From: Ancylobacter gelatini
Lineage (GTDB): Bacteria > Pseudomonadota > Alphaproteobacteria > Rhizobiales > Xanthobacteraceae
DNA length: 64,000 bases
Direction of reading: 5' to 3'
Assembly (NCBI RefSeq): GCF_022601675.1
Contig: NZ_JAKVIL010000001.1
Location: 372,001 to 436,000 of the forward strand
Below, one piece after another: positions 8,799 to 17,944 of this stretch. The notes under the pieces were generated by a model that saw only the letters and a list, made by a program, of their open reading frames with translations, made no database searches and was not told where the DNA came from. A program made the position numbers and the translations under genes. Every line of letters starts with the position of its first letter. The stretch's first letter is position 1.

Positions 8799-9864
8799 GC
8801 TGGAGCGTCAGGAGACGGTCCCCCCGCTCGGGCTGATCGCCGCGCCGCTGCTGGCGCTGCTTTTCACGCTTGTCGTTGGGGCGGTGATGTTCGTGCTGCT
8901 GGGCCACGACCCGCTGCGCGCCTTCACCATCTATTTCATCGAGCCGCTGACCGACCCCTGGACCCTGCAGGAATTGGTGGTGAAGGCCTGCCCCCTGCTG
9001 CTGATCGGCATCGGGCTCTCCTTCTGCTACCGCGCCAATCGCTGGAACATCGGCGCGGAAGGCCAATATGTGGTCGGCGCCCTGTTCGGCTCCTGGCTGG
9101 CACTCGCCACCCACGGCACCGATGCCGGCCCGTGGGTGCTGCCGGCCATGCTGGTGCTGGCCTGCATCGGCGGCGCGCTGTGGGGCCTGATCCCGGCCTT
9201 CCTGCGCGTGCGCTTCGGCTGCAGCGAAATCCTCACCAGCCTGATGCTGGTCTATGTCGCCCAGCTCGGGCTGGACTATCTGGTGCGCGGTCCGTGGAAG
9301 GACCCGGCCGGCTTCAACTTTCCCCAGAGCGTGACCTTCGATGCCGTGGCGGTGGTGCCGCTGCTGATGGAGGAGGGGCGCATGCATGCCGGCATCCTGA
9401 TCGCGCTTGTCGCGGTCGCGGCCGCGACCTTCGTGCTCGGGCGGACACTGATCGGCTACTCCATCGAACTGGGCGGCTCGGCGCCCCGCGCGGCCGCCTT
9501 TGCCGGCTTCGACGAGCGGCGCGTAACCTATGGCGTGTTCGCAGTGTCCGGCGCTCTCGCGGGGCTGGCCGGCATCATCGAGGTCGCCGGTCCCATCGGC
9601 CAGATGCAGCCCTCGATCTCGCCGGGCTACGGCTTCACCGCGATCATCGCGGCGATGCTCGGGCGCCTGCACCCGGTTGGCGTGCTGGTGGCGAGCTTCG
9701 TTCTGGCGCTGACCTATATCGGCGGCGAGGCGGCGCAGATCTCCATGCGCATGCCGTTTGACGTCACCCGCGTGTTTCAGGGGACGCTGCTCATCTCGAT
9801 CCTCGCGGCGGATGTTCTCGTGCGCTACCGGATCCGGCGCGTGGAAGGAGCGAGCCATGCTTGA
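8788..9864 (+). CDS. BMP-type ABC importer, permease 1
   Basis: Membrane permease of 358 residues, of the BPD_transp_2 family shared by branched-chain amino acid and nucleoside importers. It has about nine hydrophobic segments and the conserved ANRWNIGAEGQY motif (about residues 80-91) and CSEILTSLMLVYVA. The true start is ATG 8788: GGGAGG lies five bases upstream and it overlaps the end of the ATPase gene, whereas the longer frame adds an Arg-rich, implausible head. It overlaps the second permease by eight bases. Confidence 0.9.
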   Translation: MAIRLERQETVPPLGLIAAPLLALLFTLVVGAVMFVLLGHDPLRAFTIYFIEPLTDPWTLQELVVKACPLLLIGIGLSFCYRANRWNIGAEGQYVVGALFGSWLALATHGTDAGPWVLPAMLVLACIGGALWGLIPAFLRVRFGCSEILTSLMLVYVAQLGLDYLVRGPWKDPAGFNFPQSVTFDAVAVVPLLMEEGRMHAGILIALVAVAAATFVLGRTLIGYSIELGGSAPRAAAFAGFDERRVTYGVFAVSGALAGLAGIIEVAGPIGQMQPSISPGYGFTAIIAAMLGRLHPVGVLVASFVLALTYIGGEAAQISMRMPFDVTRVFQGTLLISILAADVLVRYRIRRVEGASHA

Positions 9865-10780
9865 TGCCGCCATTCTCGGCGCCGTGCTCGCCAGCATCGT
9901 CGCCGCCGCCACCATCCTCCTGCTCGCCTCGCTGGGCGAACTGGTGGCCGAGCGCGCGGGCACGCTCAATCTCGGCGTCGAAGGCATGATGATCGTGGGC
10001 GCGGCGGTCGGCTACGCGACGGCCTATGGATCGGGCAGCCTCATCCTCGGCACCATCGCCGCCGTGCTGGCAGGCGCGGCGCTGTCGTTGGTGTTCGCGG
10101 GGCTGGCGATCTGGCTGGCGGCCAATCAGGTTGCCTCCGGCCTTGCCACCACGATTCTCGGGCTCGGTATCGCCGGGCTGATAGGCTCGCCCTTTGTCGG
10201 CACGCGGCTCGATGCCGCCCCGGCGCTGTACATTCCCGGTCTCTCGGACCTGCCGCTGATCGGGCGCGTGGTGTTCGGCCAGGATGCCTTCGTCTATCTC
10301 TCGCTGATCCTGCTAGGCGTCGTCGCCTATGGGCTGGCGCGCACCCGCACCGGGCTGGTGCTGCGTGCGGTGGGGGAAAGCCATGTCGCGGCACATGCGC
10401 TGGGGCATCCGGTACGCAAGATCCGCACGCTGGCGGTGATGTTCGGCGGCGCCTGCGCGGGACTGGCCGGGGCGCAGCTCTCCTTGTCCTATACCCCGTT
10501 CTGGGCCAGCGACATGACCGCCGGGCGCGGCTGGATCGCCCTGGCGCTGGTGGTGTTCTCGGCGTGGAAGCCGATGTGGCTGCTGGCGGGCGCCTATCTG
10601 TTCGGCGCGGTCTCGATCTTGCAGCTTCACGTGCAGGGATTCGGCCTCGGCATTCCCTCGCAGTTGCTTTCCGCGCTCCCTTATCTGGCGACAGTGGGGG
10701 CGCTGGTAGTGATATCGGCGCTGAAGCGCGGGCAGGGCGCGCCCGCCTCGCTCGGCGTGCCCTTCGTGCCCGACCGCTGA
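9857..10780 (+). CDS. BMP-type ABC importer, permease 2
   Basis: Second BPD_transp_2 permease, 307 residues. It has the TLNLGVEGMMIVGA motif near the N-terminus (counterpart of the NIGAEGQY motif in permease 1) and about eight to nine transmembrane segments. ATG 9857 is preceded by AAGGAG at a six-base distance and overlaps permease 1, implying translational coupling. With its partner it would form the heterodimeric channel for the BMP binding protein encoded next. Confidence 0.9.
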   Translation: MLDAAILGAVLASIVAAATILLLASLGELVAERAGTLNLGVEGMMIVGAAVGYATAYGSGSLILGTIAAVLAGAALSLVFAGLAIWLAANQVASGLATTILGLGIAGLIGSPFVGTRLDAAPALYIPGLSDLPLIGRVVFGQDAFVYLSLILLGVVAYGLARTRTGLVLRAVGESHVAAHALGHPVRKIRTLAVMFGGACAGLAGAQLSLSYTPFWASDMTAGRGWIALALVVFSAWKPMWLLAGAYLFGAVSILQLHVQGFGLGIPSQLLSALPYLATVGALVVISALKRGQGAPASLGVPFVPDR

Positions 10781-10827
10781 GACGCGGCACGGGCCTTTCA
10801 TCCGGCCGCCGGCGCGCGGCCCCCGCT

Positions 10828-10849
10828 CCCGCGGCTGCGGCCCCGCGGG
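10828..10849 (+). other. GC-rich hairpin between permease and binding-protein genes
   Basis: A 7-bp perfect stem (10828-10834 with 10843-10849) with an 8-base loop sits in the 114-base gap before the binding-protein gene. No T-run follows, so it is not a standard terminator. Such intra-operon hairpins often stabilise upstream RNA or set different subunit levels; that role is inferred. Confidence 0.4.
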
Positions 10850-10894
10850 GCGGTCGACAGACAAGGCCGGCGTTGGATTGGAGCGGAGACGTTC

Positions 10895-11980
10895 ATGCGG
10901 AAGATTCTCTCACTCGCGGCGGCACTCGCGGCGGGGTTGGTCCTTGCCGGCGGCGTCGGGACACAGGCGCAGGCGCAGGAGAAGCTGAAGGTCGGCTTCG
11001 TCTATATCGGCCCGGTCGGCGATTTCGGCTGGACCTACCAGCACGATCAGGGCCGCAAGGCCATCGAGAAGGAGTTCGGCGACAAGGTGGAGACCACCTA
11101 TGTCGAGAACGTGCCGGAGGGTCCGGATGCGGAGCGCGTGATCGAGCAACTCGCCCGTGCTGGCAACAAGCTGATCTTCACCACCTCGTTCGGCTACATG
11201 GAGCCGACGCTGAAGGTCGCCAAGCGCCACCCCAAGGTGATGTTCGAGCACGCCACCGGCTATAAGCGCGACAAGAACGTCTCGACCTATAATTCGAAGT
11301 TCCACGAAGGCCGCTACATTCTCGGCCAGATCGCCGCCAAGACCTCCAAGACCGGCACGATCGGCTACATTGCTTCGTTCCCGATTCCCGAAGTCATCTC
11401 CGGCATCAATTCGCTGATGCTCGGTGCGCAGTCGGTGAACCCGGACGCCAAGGTCAAGATCGTGTGGGTGAACTCCTGGTTCGACCCCGCCAAGGAAGCC
11501 GACGCGGCCAAGGCGCTGATCGACCAGGGCGCCGACGTGATCTCGCAGCACACCGACAGCCCGGCCGCCATGCAGGCCGCCGAAGCGCGCGGCGTCAAGG
11601 CATTCGGCCAGGCCTCCGACATGATCGCCTTCGGTCCCAAGGCGCAGCTCACCTCGATCGTCGACAACTGGTCGCCCTACTACATCAAGCGCGTCAAGGA
11701 CGTGCTCGACGGCACATGGACCTCCACGGACACCTGGGCCGGCATGGGTGACGGCGAGGTCGTGATGGCGCCCTACACCAACATGCCCGACGATGTGAAG
11801 GCGATGGCCGAGGCCACCGAAGCCAAGATCAAGTCGGGCGAACTGAACCCGTTCAAGGGTCCGATCTACAACCAGGACGGCAAGCTGGTGGTGAAGGAGG
11901 GCGAGGTTCTTCCCAACGGCGATATCCTGTCCATGAACTGGTATGTGAAGGGCATCGACGACAAGGTGCCGGGCAAGTAG
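10895..11980 (+). CDS. BMP-family ABC transporter substrate-binding protein
   Basis: Periplasmic protein of 361 residues. It has a cleavable signal peptide (about 1-27, ending AQA) and the BMP/PnrA fold (KVGFVYIGPVGDFGWTYQHDQGRKAIEKEF, then TTSFGYMEPTLKVAKRHP). There is no lipobox cysteine, so it should be soluble in the periplasm. BMP proteins bind nucleosides, purines or related compounds. The carbamoylase/allantoate-amidohydrolase-type and M20 genes directly downstream suggest the imported solute is a purine derivative or N-carbamoyl compound; this is inferred from context. Confidence 0.92.
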   Translation: MRKILSLAAALAAGLVLAGGVGTQAQAQEKLKVGFVYIGPVGDFGWTYQHDQGRKAIEKEFGDKVETTYVENVPEGPDAERVIEQLARAGNKLIFTTSFGYMEPTLKVAKRHPKVMFEHATGYKRDKNVSTYNSKFHEGRYILGQIAAKTSKTGTIGYIASFPIPEVISGINSLMLGAQSVNPDAKVKIVWVNSWFDPAKEADAAKALIDQGADVISQHTDSPAAMQAAEARGVKAFGQASDMIAFGPKAQLTSIVDNWSPYYIKRVKDVLDGTWTSTDTWAGMGDGEVVMAPYTNMPDDVKAMAEATEAKIKSGELNPFKGPIYNQDGKLVVKEGEVLPNGDILSMNWYVKGIDDKVPGK

Positions 11981-12143
11981 CCCGCCTCGTCTTCTCCGCC
12001 GCGCGTGACCAGCGGCGCCGGTAGCCTTTCGATGGAGGCCCGGCGCCGTTGCCAAATTCCGGCCCATATGCGATTTCGCGGGTCGGGGCCGGCGCAAGCG
12101 CGGCCGTCGGCACAGCCGCGACCGGGGGCGCAGCGACCAGATC

Positions 12144-13397
12144 ATGACCACACCATCGGATTTCGCCGCGCTGGGAGCCCGCGCGGCGGCGATGATCGAA
12201 GAACTCGGCGCGCTCTCGCAGACGCCCGAACATCTCACGCGGTTCTTCCTCACCCCTGAACATCGCCGCGCCGCCGATCTCGTCGCGCGCTGGATGCGTG
12301 AGGCGGGGCTTGAGGTTTCCGAGGATGCACTGGGCACGGTACGGGGGCATTGGGGTCCCGTCGACGCGCCGCGCCTGCTGATCGGCTCGCATATCGACAC
12401 CGTGGCCAATGCGGGCAAGTACGATGGCTGCATGGGGGTCGTCGCCGGCATTCTGGCGCTGGACGCGATCAACCGCGCCGGGCTGACCCGGCCCTACGGT
12501 ATCGACATCCTCGCCTTTGGCGACGAGGAAGGAACGCGCTTTCCCACCACGCTCTCTTCCTCCGCGGCGGTGGCCGGCTATTTCTCGCCCGCGAATCTGG
12601 AACTGCGCGACGCCGACGGCATCAGCCTGCGCGAGGCGATGGTCGCCTATGGCAAAAACCCCGATGACATTCCCGCTGCCGCTTATGATCCGAACCGGGT
12701 GATCGCCTATATCGAGGCGCATATCGAGCAAGGGCCGGTGCTTGAAGCCGAGGGCGAGCCATTGGGCGTGGTTTCCGCCATTGCCGGGGCCTCGCGGCTC
12801 TCGGTGACGGTGACCGGCGAGGCCGGCCATGCCGGCACCGTGCCGATGCGCATGCGCCACGACGCGCTGCTCGGCGCCGCCGAGATGGCGCTGGCCGTCG
12901 AGCGCATCGCCAAAGCTGACGCGCATGGCATGGTCGCCACCGTAGGGCGCGTCCATGTCGAGCCGGGTTCGATCAACGTCATTCCCTCGCGCGTGGTGTT
13001 TACCGTCGACCTGCGTTCCGGTTCGGATATTTCTCGCCGCGAGGCGCTGACGCGTTTTGAGCGGGAGGCACATCGCATCGCCGACCTGCGTGGACTCGGT
13101 GTGGTGATTTCCGCGTTCCACGAGGTCGCGACCGTGCCATGCTATCGCGATCTGCAACTGCGCCTGCGCAACGCGGTTGCCGATCTCGGTCATCGCGCCG
13201 TCACCATGCCGTCCGGCGCCGGCCATGACGGGCAGGCCATGTCGCGGCTGTGCCCGATCGGCATGCTGTTCGTGCGGTGCAAGGGCGGCATCAGTCACAA
13301 CCCGGCGGAATATGCCTCGCCGGAAGATATGGGGCTCGCGGTTGCCGCGCTGGTTCGCTTCATCGAGCGTTTCCAGCTCCCGCAACTTGCCGCCTGA
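12144..13397 (+). CDS. Zn-dependent hydantoinase/carbamoylase family amidase (AllC-like)
   Basis: Metal-dependent amidohydrolase of the M20-related carbamoylase family, 417 residues. Metal-ligand motifs are visible: SHIDTV, YDGCMGV, GDEEGTRFP, EAHIEQGPVLE and the C-terminal GGISHNPAEYAS. Family members are allantoate amidohydrolase, beta-ureidopropionase and N-carbamoyl-L-amino acid hydrolase. All cleave a C-N bond of a ureido or carbamoyl group and release ammonia and CO2. Its position behind the BMP importer suggests it acts on the imported solute. Which substrate it uses cannot be decided from sequence. Confidence 0.88.
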   Translation: MTTPSDFAALGARAAAMIEELGALSQTPEHLTRFFLTPEHRRAADLVARWMREAGLEVSEDALGTVRGHWGPVDAPRLLIGSHIDTVANAGKYDGCMGVVAGILALDAINRAGLTRPYGIDILAFGDEEGTRFPTTLSSSAAVAGYFSPANLELRDADGISLREAMVAYGKNPDDIPAAAYDPNRVIAYIEAHIEQGPVLEAEGEPLGVVSAIAGASRLSVTVTGEAGHAGTVPMRMRHDALLGAAEMALAVERIAKADAHGMVATVGRVHVEPGSINVIPSRVVFTVDLRSGSDISRREALTRFEREAHRIADLRGLGVVISAFHEVATVPCYRDLQLRLRNAVADLGHRAVTMPSGAGHDGQAMSRLCPIGMLFVRCKGGISHNPAEYASPEDMGLAVAALVRFIERFQLPQLAA

Positions 13398-13414
13398 ACA
13401 ATCGGAGTAGGAAT

Positions 13415-14647
13415 GTGAGCACGGATTCGAGCAGCACCGACGGGAACCCGGACAGTTTCGGGCTGGAGGTGGAATTCCTGAAGGCGCTGGTGCGGGTGCC
13501 GAGCGACAATCCGCCGGGCGACTGCGCGCCGCATGCCGAGGTGGCCGCCGGGCTGCTGGAGGAACTCGGCTTCACGGTCGAGCGCCACGCGGTACCCGAG
13601 CCCTTCGTGAAGACCTACGGCATGCGCTCCGTGATCAATCTCGTGGTGCGCCAGAGCTTCGGCACCGGCAAGGGCCCGACCATTGCACTGAACGCTCATG
13701 GCGACGTGGTGCCGCCGGGCGAGGGCTGGACTTTCGATCCCTATGGCGCCGAGGAAAAGGGCGGGGCGATCTACGGGCGCGGCGCCGCGGTGTCGAAATC
13801 CGATTTCGCGACCTATACTTTCGCGCTGCTGGCGCTGAAGGAAAAGCCCGAGGGCCTCGATGGCACGGTCGAGCTGCATTTCACCTATGACGAGGAGGCT
13901 GGCGGCTTCCTCGGGCCGAAATGGCTGCTGGAGCATGAGCTTTCCAAGCCGGATTACGCCATCTCGGCCGGCTTCTCCTATGCCGTGGTGGTGGCGCATA
14001 ACGGCGCGCTGCACCTTGAAATCCTGGTGCGCGGCAAGCAGGCTCACGCCGCGCTGCCCGAAACCGGCCACGACGCGCTAGAGGCCGCGACCGGCATCCT
14101 GAACGCAATTTATGAAGAGCGCGCGCGGCTCTACGGGATCACCAGCGAGACGCCCGGCATCGGCTCGCCCAAGATCACGGTCGGCCTGATTTCCGGCGGC
14201 ATCAACACCAATGTGGTGCCGGACCGCATCGTGATGCGTGTCGATCGTCGCCTCACCCCGGAGGAGGACGGCCTGCAGGTCGAGGCCGAGCTCACAGCGC
14301 TGATCGAGAAGGCGGTTGCGGGCAAGCCGGGCATCGATATCGAATGCAGGCGCATCATCCTCGCCGAGCCGCTGCGCACGCTGGCCGGCACCGATAAGCT
14401 GGTGGAGACGATCCAGAAGCATGCCGCCTCCGTGCTCGGCGAAGTGCCGCCGGCGACCGCCGTGCCGCTCTATACCGATGCGCGCCACTACACCGCCGCG
14501 GGCATTCCCACGGTGCTCTACGGCGCCGGCCCGCGTTCGATCCTGGAGGCGAACGCGCACGCCGCCGACGAGCATGTGCGCATCTCTGACCTCGGCAAGG
14601 CGACGCGCATCATCGAGGCGACGCTGCGCGATCTGCTTGCCGGCTAG
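13415..14647 (+). CDS. M20-family metallopeptidase/deacylase
   Basis: Zinc hydrolase of 410 residues. The first metal site is seen in NAHGDVVPPGEGW, the catalytic Glu region in FTYDEEAGG, and the dimerisation-domain His in GKQAHAALPETGHDA. The layout matches ArgE/DapE/carboxypeptidase-like M20 proteins. The start GTG 13415 follows GGAG at seven bases and lies 17 bases after the AllC-like gene. The longer frame would overlap that gene. It is probably co-transcribed with the amidase as the next step in breaking down the imported compound; the substrate is unknown. Confidence 0.85.
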   Translation: MSTDSSSTDGNPDSFGLEVEFLKALVRVPSDNPPGDCAPHAEVAAGLLEELGFTVERHAVPEPFVKTYGMRSVINLVVRQSFGTGKGPTIALNAHGDVVPPGEGWTFDPYGAEEKGGAIYGRGAAVSKSDFATYTFALLALKEKPEGLDGTVELHFTYDEEAGGFLGPKWLLEHELSKPDYAISAGFSYAVVVAHNGALHLEILVRGKQAHAALPETGHDALEAATGILNAIYEERARLYGITSETPGIGSPKITVGLISGGINTNVVPDRIVMRVDRRLTPEEDGLQVEAELTALIEKAVAGKPGIDIECRRIILAEPLRTLAGTDKLVETIQKHAASVLGEVPPATAVPLYTDARHYTAAGIPTVLYGAGPRSILEANAHAADEHVRISDLGKATRIIEATLRDLLAG

Positions 14648-14712
14648 GCACGGAGGACGAAGCGATCAACTGGGGTCGTCTGATCGTTGACCATTATTGG
14701 GGCGTCGTCTCG

Positions 14713-15426
14713 GTGGCAGTGGCACTTCCGCTGCTGAGCGGGGCGGCGCTCGGCTGGCTGGCCATGCGCCCGGCCGTCGTCCGTTCCTTCCGGCCGGGCG
14801 ATCTGGCGACCTCGCATCTCGGTGCGTTGACGGTGCCGTTCGCGCTCTTCCTGGCGTTCATGGTGGGCGACATCTGGCAACGCGGCAACCAGTTCGCGGA
14901 AACGCTGCTGCACGAGGTCCAGCGCATCGAGGCGATGCGGGATCTTCTCTGGCTGTGCGGGGCCGAATGCGTGCCGGTTACCGATGCGCTGCGCTCCTAT
15001 GCCCGCGCGCTGGCCCAGCATGAATGGCAAGCCGGGTGGACCGAGCCCCATTTGGCAGTCTCGACGCTGTTCGACACTCTCTCCGCACGGCTCGCCGCGC
15101 TGAAGGACAGCGCGGTCATCTCCGACCAGCTCCGCAATGCGCTGGTTGTCGGGCAGGGCGAGCTGCGCCGGTTGCGTACCGACCGCTACTTCATTCTGCA
15201 CGCCGAACTTGCGCCCTATCGCTGGACGGTGGTGTTCGTGCTCGGCGTCCTGTCGCAGGTCGGCATCGCCGCGCTCCATGTCGGGCGGCGGCCGCAACTC
15301 ATCGTCGGGCTCGCGACCTTCTCGCTGGCCTTCGCCGTGACGCTGTCCTACACGGTCTCGCTCGCCTGGCCGACCGTTGATACCGGGATCATTCCGGCCC
15401 AGGAGCTACGACGGATTCTCGACTGA
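14713..15426 (+). CDS. DUF4239-like membrane protein, start uncertain
   Basis: Predicted membrane protein of about 237 residues. Two hydrophobic helices lie near the N-terminus (VAVALPLLSGAALGWLAM, LGALTVPFALFLAFMVGDIW), then a soluble helical region (about 60-160) and two more helices near the C-terminus. This resembles DUF4239 (bestrophin-like) proteins; the assignment is tentative. The GTG at 14713 lacks a clear ribosome-binding site. A well placed GGAGG at 14652-14656 points to translation from near 14665, where the in-frame codon is ATC and the peptide INWGRLIVDHYWG continues plausibly. Confidence 0.65.
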   Translation: MAVALPLLSGAALGWLAMRPAVVRSFRPGDLATSHLGALTVPFALFLAFMVGDIWQRGNQFAETLLHEVQRIEAMRDLLWLCGAECVPVTDALRSYARALAQHEWQAGWTEPHLAVSTLFDTLSARLAALKDSAVISDQLRNALVVGQGELRRLRTDRYFILHAELAPYRWTVVFVLGVLSQVGIAALHVGRRPQLIVGLATFSLAFAVTLSYTVSLAWPTVDTGIIPAQELRRILD

Positions 15427-15434
15427 AGTGGCCC

Positions 15435-16793
15435 TCAGAACCCGACGGCGGTGCCGTGCAGGTCGTAGGCGTCGGCGCGCTCGATCTTCACCGTGGTGAT
15501 CTCACCGACCCGGAGCGGGCGGCGCGAGGCGACGTGGACAACGCCGTCGATTTCCGGTGCGTCCGCCTTGGAGCGGCCGATGGCGACGGTGGGGCCGACG
15601 GAATCGATGATCACCTGCTGGCGGGTGCCGACCTTGCGCTTCAGGCGCCGGGCGGAAACCTTCTGCTGGGTGGCCATGAAGCGATCCCAGCGCTCCTGCT
15701 TCACCTCGTCCGGCACCGCCTCGCCCAGCGCATTGGCCGGGGCGCCCTGAACCGGCTCATATTTGAAGCATCCGACCCGATCGAGTTCGGCCTCCTCAAG
15801 GAAGTCCAGCAACTCCTGGAACTCCGCCTCGGTCTCGCCGGGAAAGCCGACGATGAAGGTCGAGCGCAGGGTGAGGTCGGGGCAGGCGGCGCGCCAGGCC
15901 TGCACGCGGGCCAGCGTCTTTTCCTGCGCCGCCGGGCGCTTCATGCGCCTGAGCACGGTGGGAGACGCGTGCTGGAACGGAATGTCGAGATAGGGAAGGA
16001 TTACGCCCTCGGCCATGAGCGCGATCACCTCGTCGACATGGGGGTAGGGGTAGACATAGTGCATGCGCACCCACGCCCCCAGCGAGCCGAGTTCGCGGGA
16101 GAGATCGAGGAAGCGGGCGCGGACCTGCCGATCCTTCCACGTAGTTTCGGCATATTTCAGGTCCACGCCATAGGCCGAGGTGTCCTGCGAGATCACCAGC
16201 AGCTCCTTCACGCCGGCCGCGACCAGCTTTTCGGCCTCGCGCAGCACGTCGCCCGCCGGACGGCTGACCAGGTCGCCACGCAGCTTCGGGATGATGCAGA
16301 ACGTGCAACGATTGTTGCAACCTTCTGAAATCTTTAGATAAGCGTAGTGTCGCGGGGTGAGCTTCACGCCCTGCGGCGGCACGAGATCGATGAACGGATC
16401 GTGTTGCGGCGGCACGGCCGAGTGCACCGCTTCCAGCACGCTTTCATATTGCTGCGGGCCGGTGATGGCGAGCACGCCGGGATGCACGCCGCGAATCTGC
16501 TCGGGCTCGGCGCCCATGCAGCCGGTGACGATGACCTTGCCATTCTCCTTCAACGCGTCGCCGATCGCGGCGAGGCTCTCCGCCTTGGCGCTGTCGAGGA
16601 AGCCGCAGGTGTTGACGATGACGAGATCCGCGCCCTCATGCTTGCGCGAGAGTTCATAGCCTTCCGCGCGCAGCCGGGTGACGATGCGTTCGGAATCGAC
16701 GAGCGCCTTGGGGCAGCCCAGCGACACGAAGGAAATGCGCGGAGCCTCGCCACGCCCGGTATCCAAGGCGTCGAGGGAAACGAGGTCGGCCAT
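15435..16793 (-). CDS. rimO: Ribosomal protein S12 methylthiotransferase RimO
   Basis: Radical-SAM methylthiotransferase of 452 residues that modifies the conserved Asp of ribosomal protein S12. The N-terminal domain has [15 protein letters not shown] with the first cluster cysteines, then [10 protein letters not shown] and GCMG. The radical-SAM cluster motif is CNNRCTFC (about residues 157-164) and a TRAM domain ends the protein. The length and the RimO-type [11 protein letters not shown] separate it from the tRNA enzyme MiaB. It is convergent with the upstream membrane-protein gene. Confidence 0.95.
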   Translation of the reverse strand: MADLVSLDALDTGRGEAPRISFVSLGCPKALVDSERIVTRLRAEGYELSRKHEGADLVIVNTCGFLDSAKAESLAAIGDALKENGKVIVTGCMGAEPEQIRGVHPGVLAITGPQQYESVLEAVHSAVPPQHDPFIDLVPPQGVKLTPRHYAYLKISEGCNNRCTFCIIPKLRGDLVSRPAGDVLREAEKLVAAGVKELLVISQDTSAYGVDLKYAETTWKDRQVRARFLDLSRELGSLGAWVRMHYVYPYPHVDEVIALMAEGVILPYLDIPFQHASPTVLRRMKRPAAQEKTLARVQAWRAACPDLTLRSTFIVGFPGETEAEFQELLDFLEEAELDRVGCFKYEPVQGAPANALGEAVPDEVKQERWDRFMATQQKVSARRLKRKVGTRQQVIIDSVGPTVAIGRSKADAPEIDGVVHVASRRPLRVGEITTVKIERADAYDLHGTAVGF

Positions 16794-16886
16794 GATGGAA
16801 CGGATCCAGACAACAAATGGATCGCGAGCCGTTAAGCCACGCGCCAGCCGTCGTCAACACCCCGTCGTCATGCGATCCCGCCGGTC

Positions 16887-17207
16887 CTACGCCGCCGGGG
16901 CGTGTTCCAGCACCGAATCGAACAGCTCCAGCTCGGGGTGGCCGATATAGAGCGGCTTGTTGCTGCCGGCGGTGCGGTGGGCGGCGCGGAACGCCTCCGA
17001 GCGCGTCCATGCCTCGAAATCGGCGCGGCTGGCCCAGATCGTGTGCGAGGCGTACAGCGTATGGTCCTCGCGCGCCGGGCCGCGCAGCAGCTCGAACTGC
17101 TTGAAGCCGGGAACGGTGGCGAGATAGCTGTCGCGTGACCGCCAGACCTGCTCGAACGCGGCTTCCGAGCCCTTGTGCACCTTGAAACGATTCATCGCGA
17201 TGAACAT
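16887..17207 (-). CDS. Antibiotic biosynthesis monooxygenase (ABM) / heme-monooxygenase-like protein
   Basis: Small ferredoxin-fold protein of 106 residues beginning MFIAMNRFKVHKGSEAAFE. It has the ABM core FKQFELLRG and SHTIWASRADFEAWTRSEAF. Members include heme-degrading HmoB/IsdG-type and quinol monooxygenases. The start at 17207 has GGAGG eight bases upstream, and the longer frame adds an unlike, Arg-rich head. No neighbouring heme or iron genes help fix the substrate. Confidence 0.8.
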   Translation of the reverse strand: MFIAMNRFKVHKGSEAAFEQVWRSRDSYLATVPGFKQFELLRGPAREDHTLYASHTIWASRADFEAWTRSEAFRAAHRTAGSNKPLYIGHPELELFDSVLEHAPAA

Positions 17208-17315
17208 GCCGGGCCTCCTCAGCTGTGGCCGGACCGCGCTGCGCTCCCGGCTGGCGGGAGAAACTAGCCGCGTGCGGCGCGCGCCGGAAGGGGGCCAGCA
17301 AGCTTCGGAGCGTTT

Positions 17316-17343
17316 CAAAAAAGAAGGGCGGCTTGCGCCGCCC
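17316..17343 (-). terminator. Rho-independent terminator for the secreted sensor-like gene
   Basis: A 7-bp GC stem (17326-17332 with 17337-17343) with a 4-base loop reads, on the minus strand, into TTCTTTTTT. It lies about 30 bases after the stop codon of the gene at 17375-17944. Confidence 0.85.
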
Positions 17344-17374
17344 GGGATTATCCAAGGAGAGACACCGGGTCAGA

Positions 17375-17944
17375 TCATTTCAGCTTGTCGACATCGATGC
17401 CGAAGGTCACGGCGCCGATCGCCTTGCCATTGTCCACGATGGTGACGCTGGCCTGAGAAATCTTCTTGCCACCGTCTTCCTCGACCTTGTCGATGAAGAT
17501 GGCATCGGGGCCGGCGCCGTAGGTCTTCTGCCACTTGGCTTCGTCGGCCTGCCACATGTCGGAGGTGCCATCGGTCTGGCCGACATTGAGGCCACGGTCA
17601 TCCATCACGAAAATCTCGGTGATAACGCCGCCGGAAGCTTCCTTCTTCTTGGTCAGGAACTCGGCGAGTTTGTTCTTCATGGTGGAGTCGCGCAGCGCCT
17701 GGTCCTTGGCCTTCCACTTGGCGTCGAGCTCGTCGATGTCGGACTGCATGAGGCGGGCGTGGGCCTTGTTGGACTCGGTAACAGCGGTAATCACCACGGT
17801 ATCGGCCAGCCAGGGCTGGATGCTCTTCTTCACATAAGCGGTCGTCGCCGGAGCATGTGCCATCTCATCCTGCGCGAAAACCGGCGCGGCGCCGAGCACG
17901 CTAGCGGCCGCGACCAGCGCGGCGATCGTCAAACGGGTGGTCAT
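17375..17944 (-). CDS. Secreted PDC/Cache-like sensor-domain protein
   Basis: Exported protein of 189 residues with a clear signal peptide (MTTRLTIAALVAAASVLGAAPVFAQ). The mature part resembles a single PDC/Cache ligand-binding domain: a long N-terminal helix (TVVITAVTESNKAHARLMQSDIDELD), then strands with VITEIFVMDDRGLNVGQTDGTSDMWQADEAKW and a C-terminal AIGAVTFGIDV. No transmembrane anchor or signalling domain is attached, so it would be a free periplasmic sensor or scavenger. ATG 17944 has GGAGG seven bases upstream. The function is not known; the domain call is moderate. Confidence 0.7.
   Translation of the reverse strand: MTTRLTIAALVAAASVLGAAPVFAQDEMAHAPATTAYVKKSIQPWLADTVVITAVTESNKAHARLMQSDIDELDAKWKAKDQALRDSTMKNKLAEFLTKKKEASGGVITEIFVMDDRGLNVGQTDGTSDMWQADEAKWQKTYGAGPDAIFIDKVEEDGGKKISQASVTIVDNGKAIGAVTFGIDVDKLK

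Noticed and set aside
10910..13385. Two further minus-strand frames of more than 500 codons over the binding-protein and amidase genes
   Set aside because: Same antisense artefact. The plus-strand genes have clear motifs and ribosome-binding sites.
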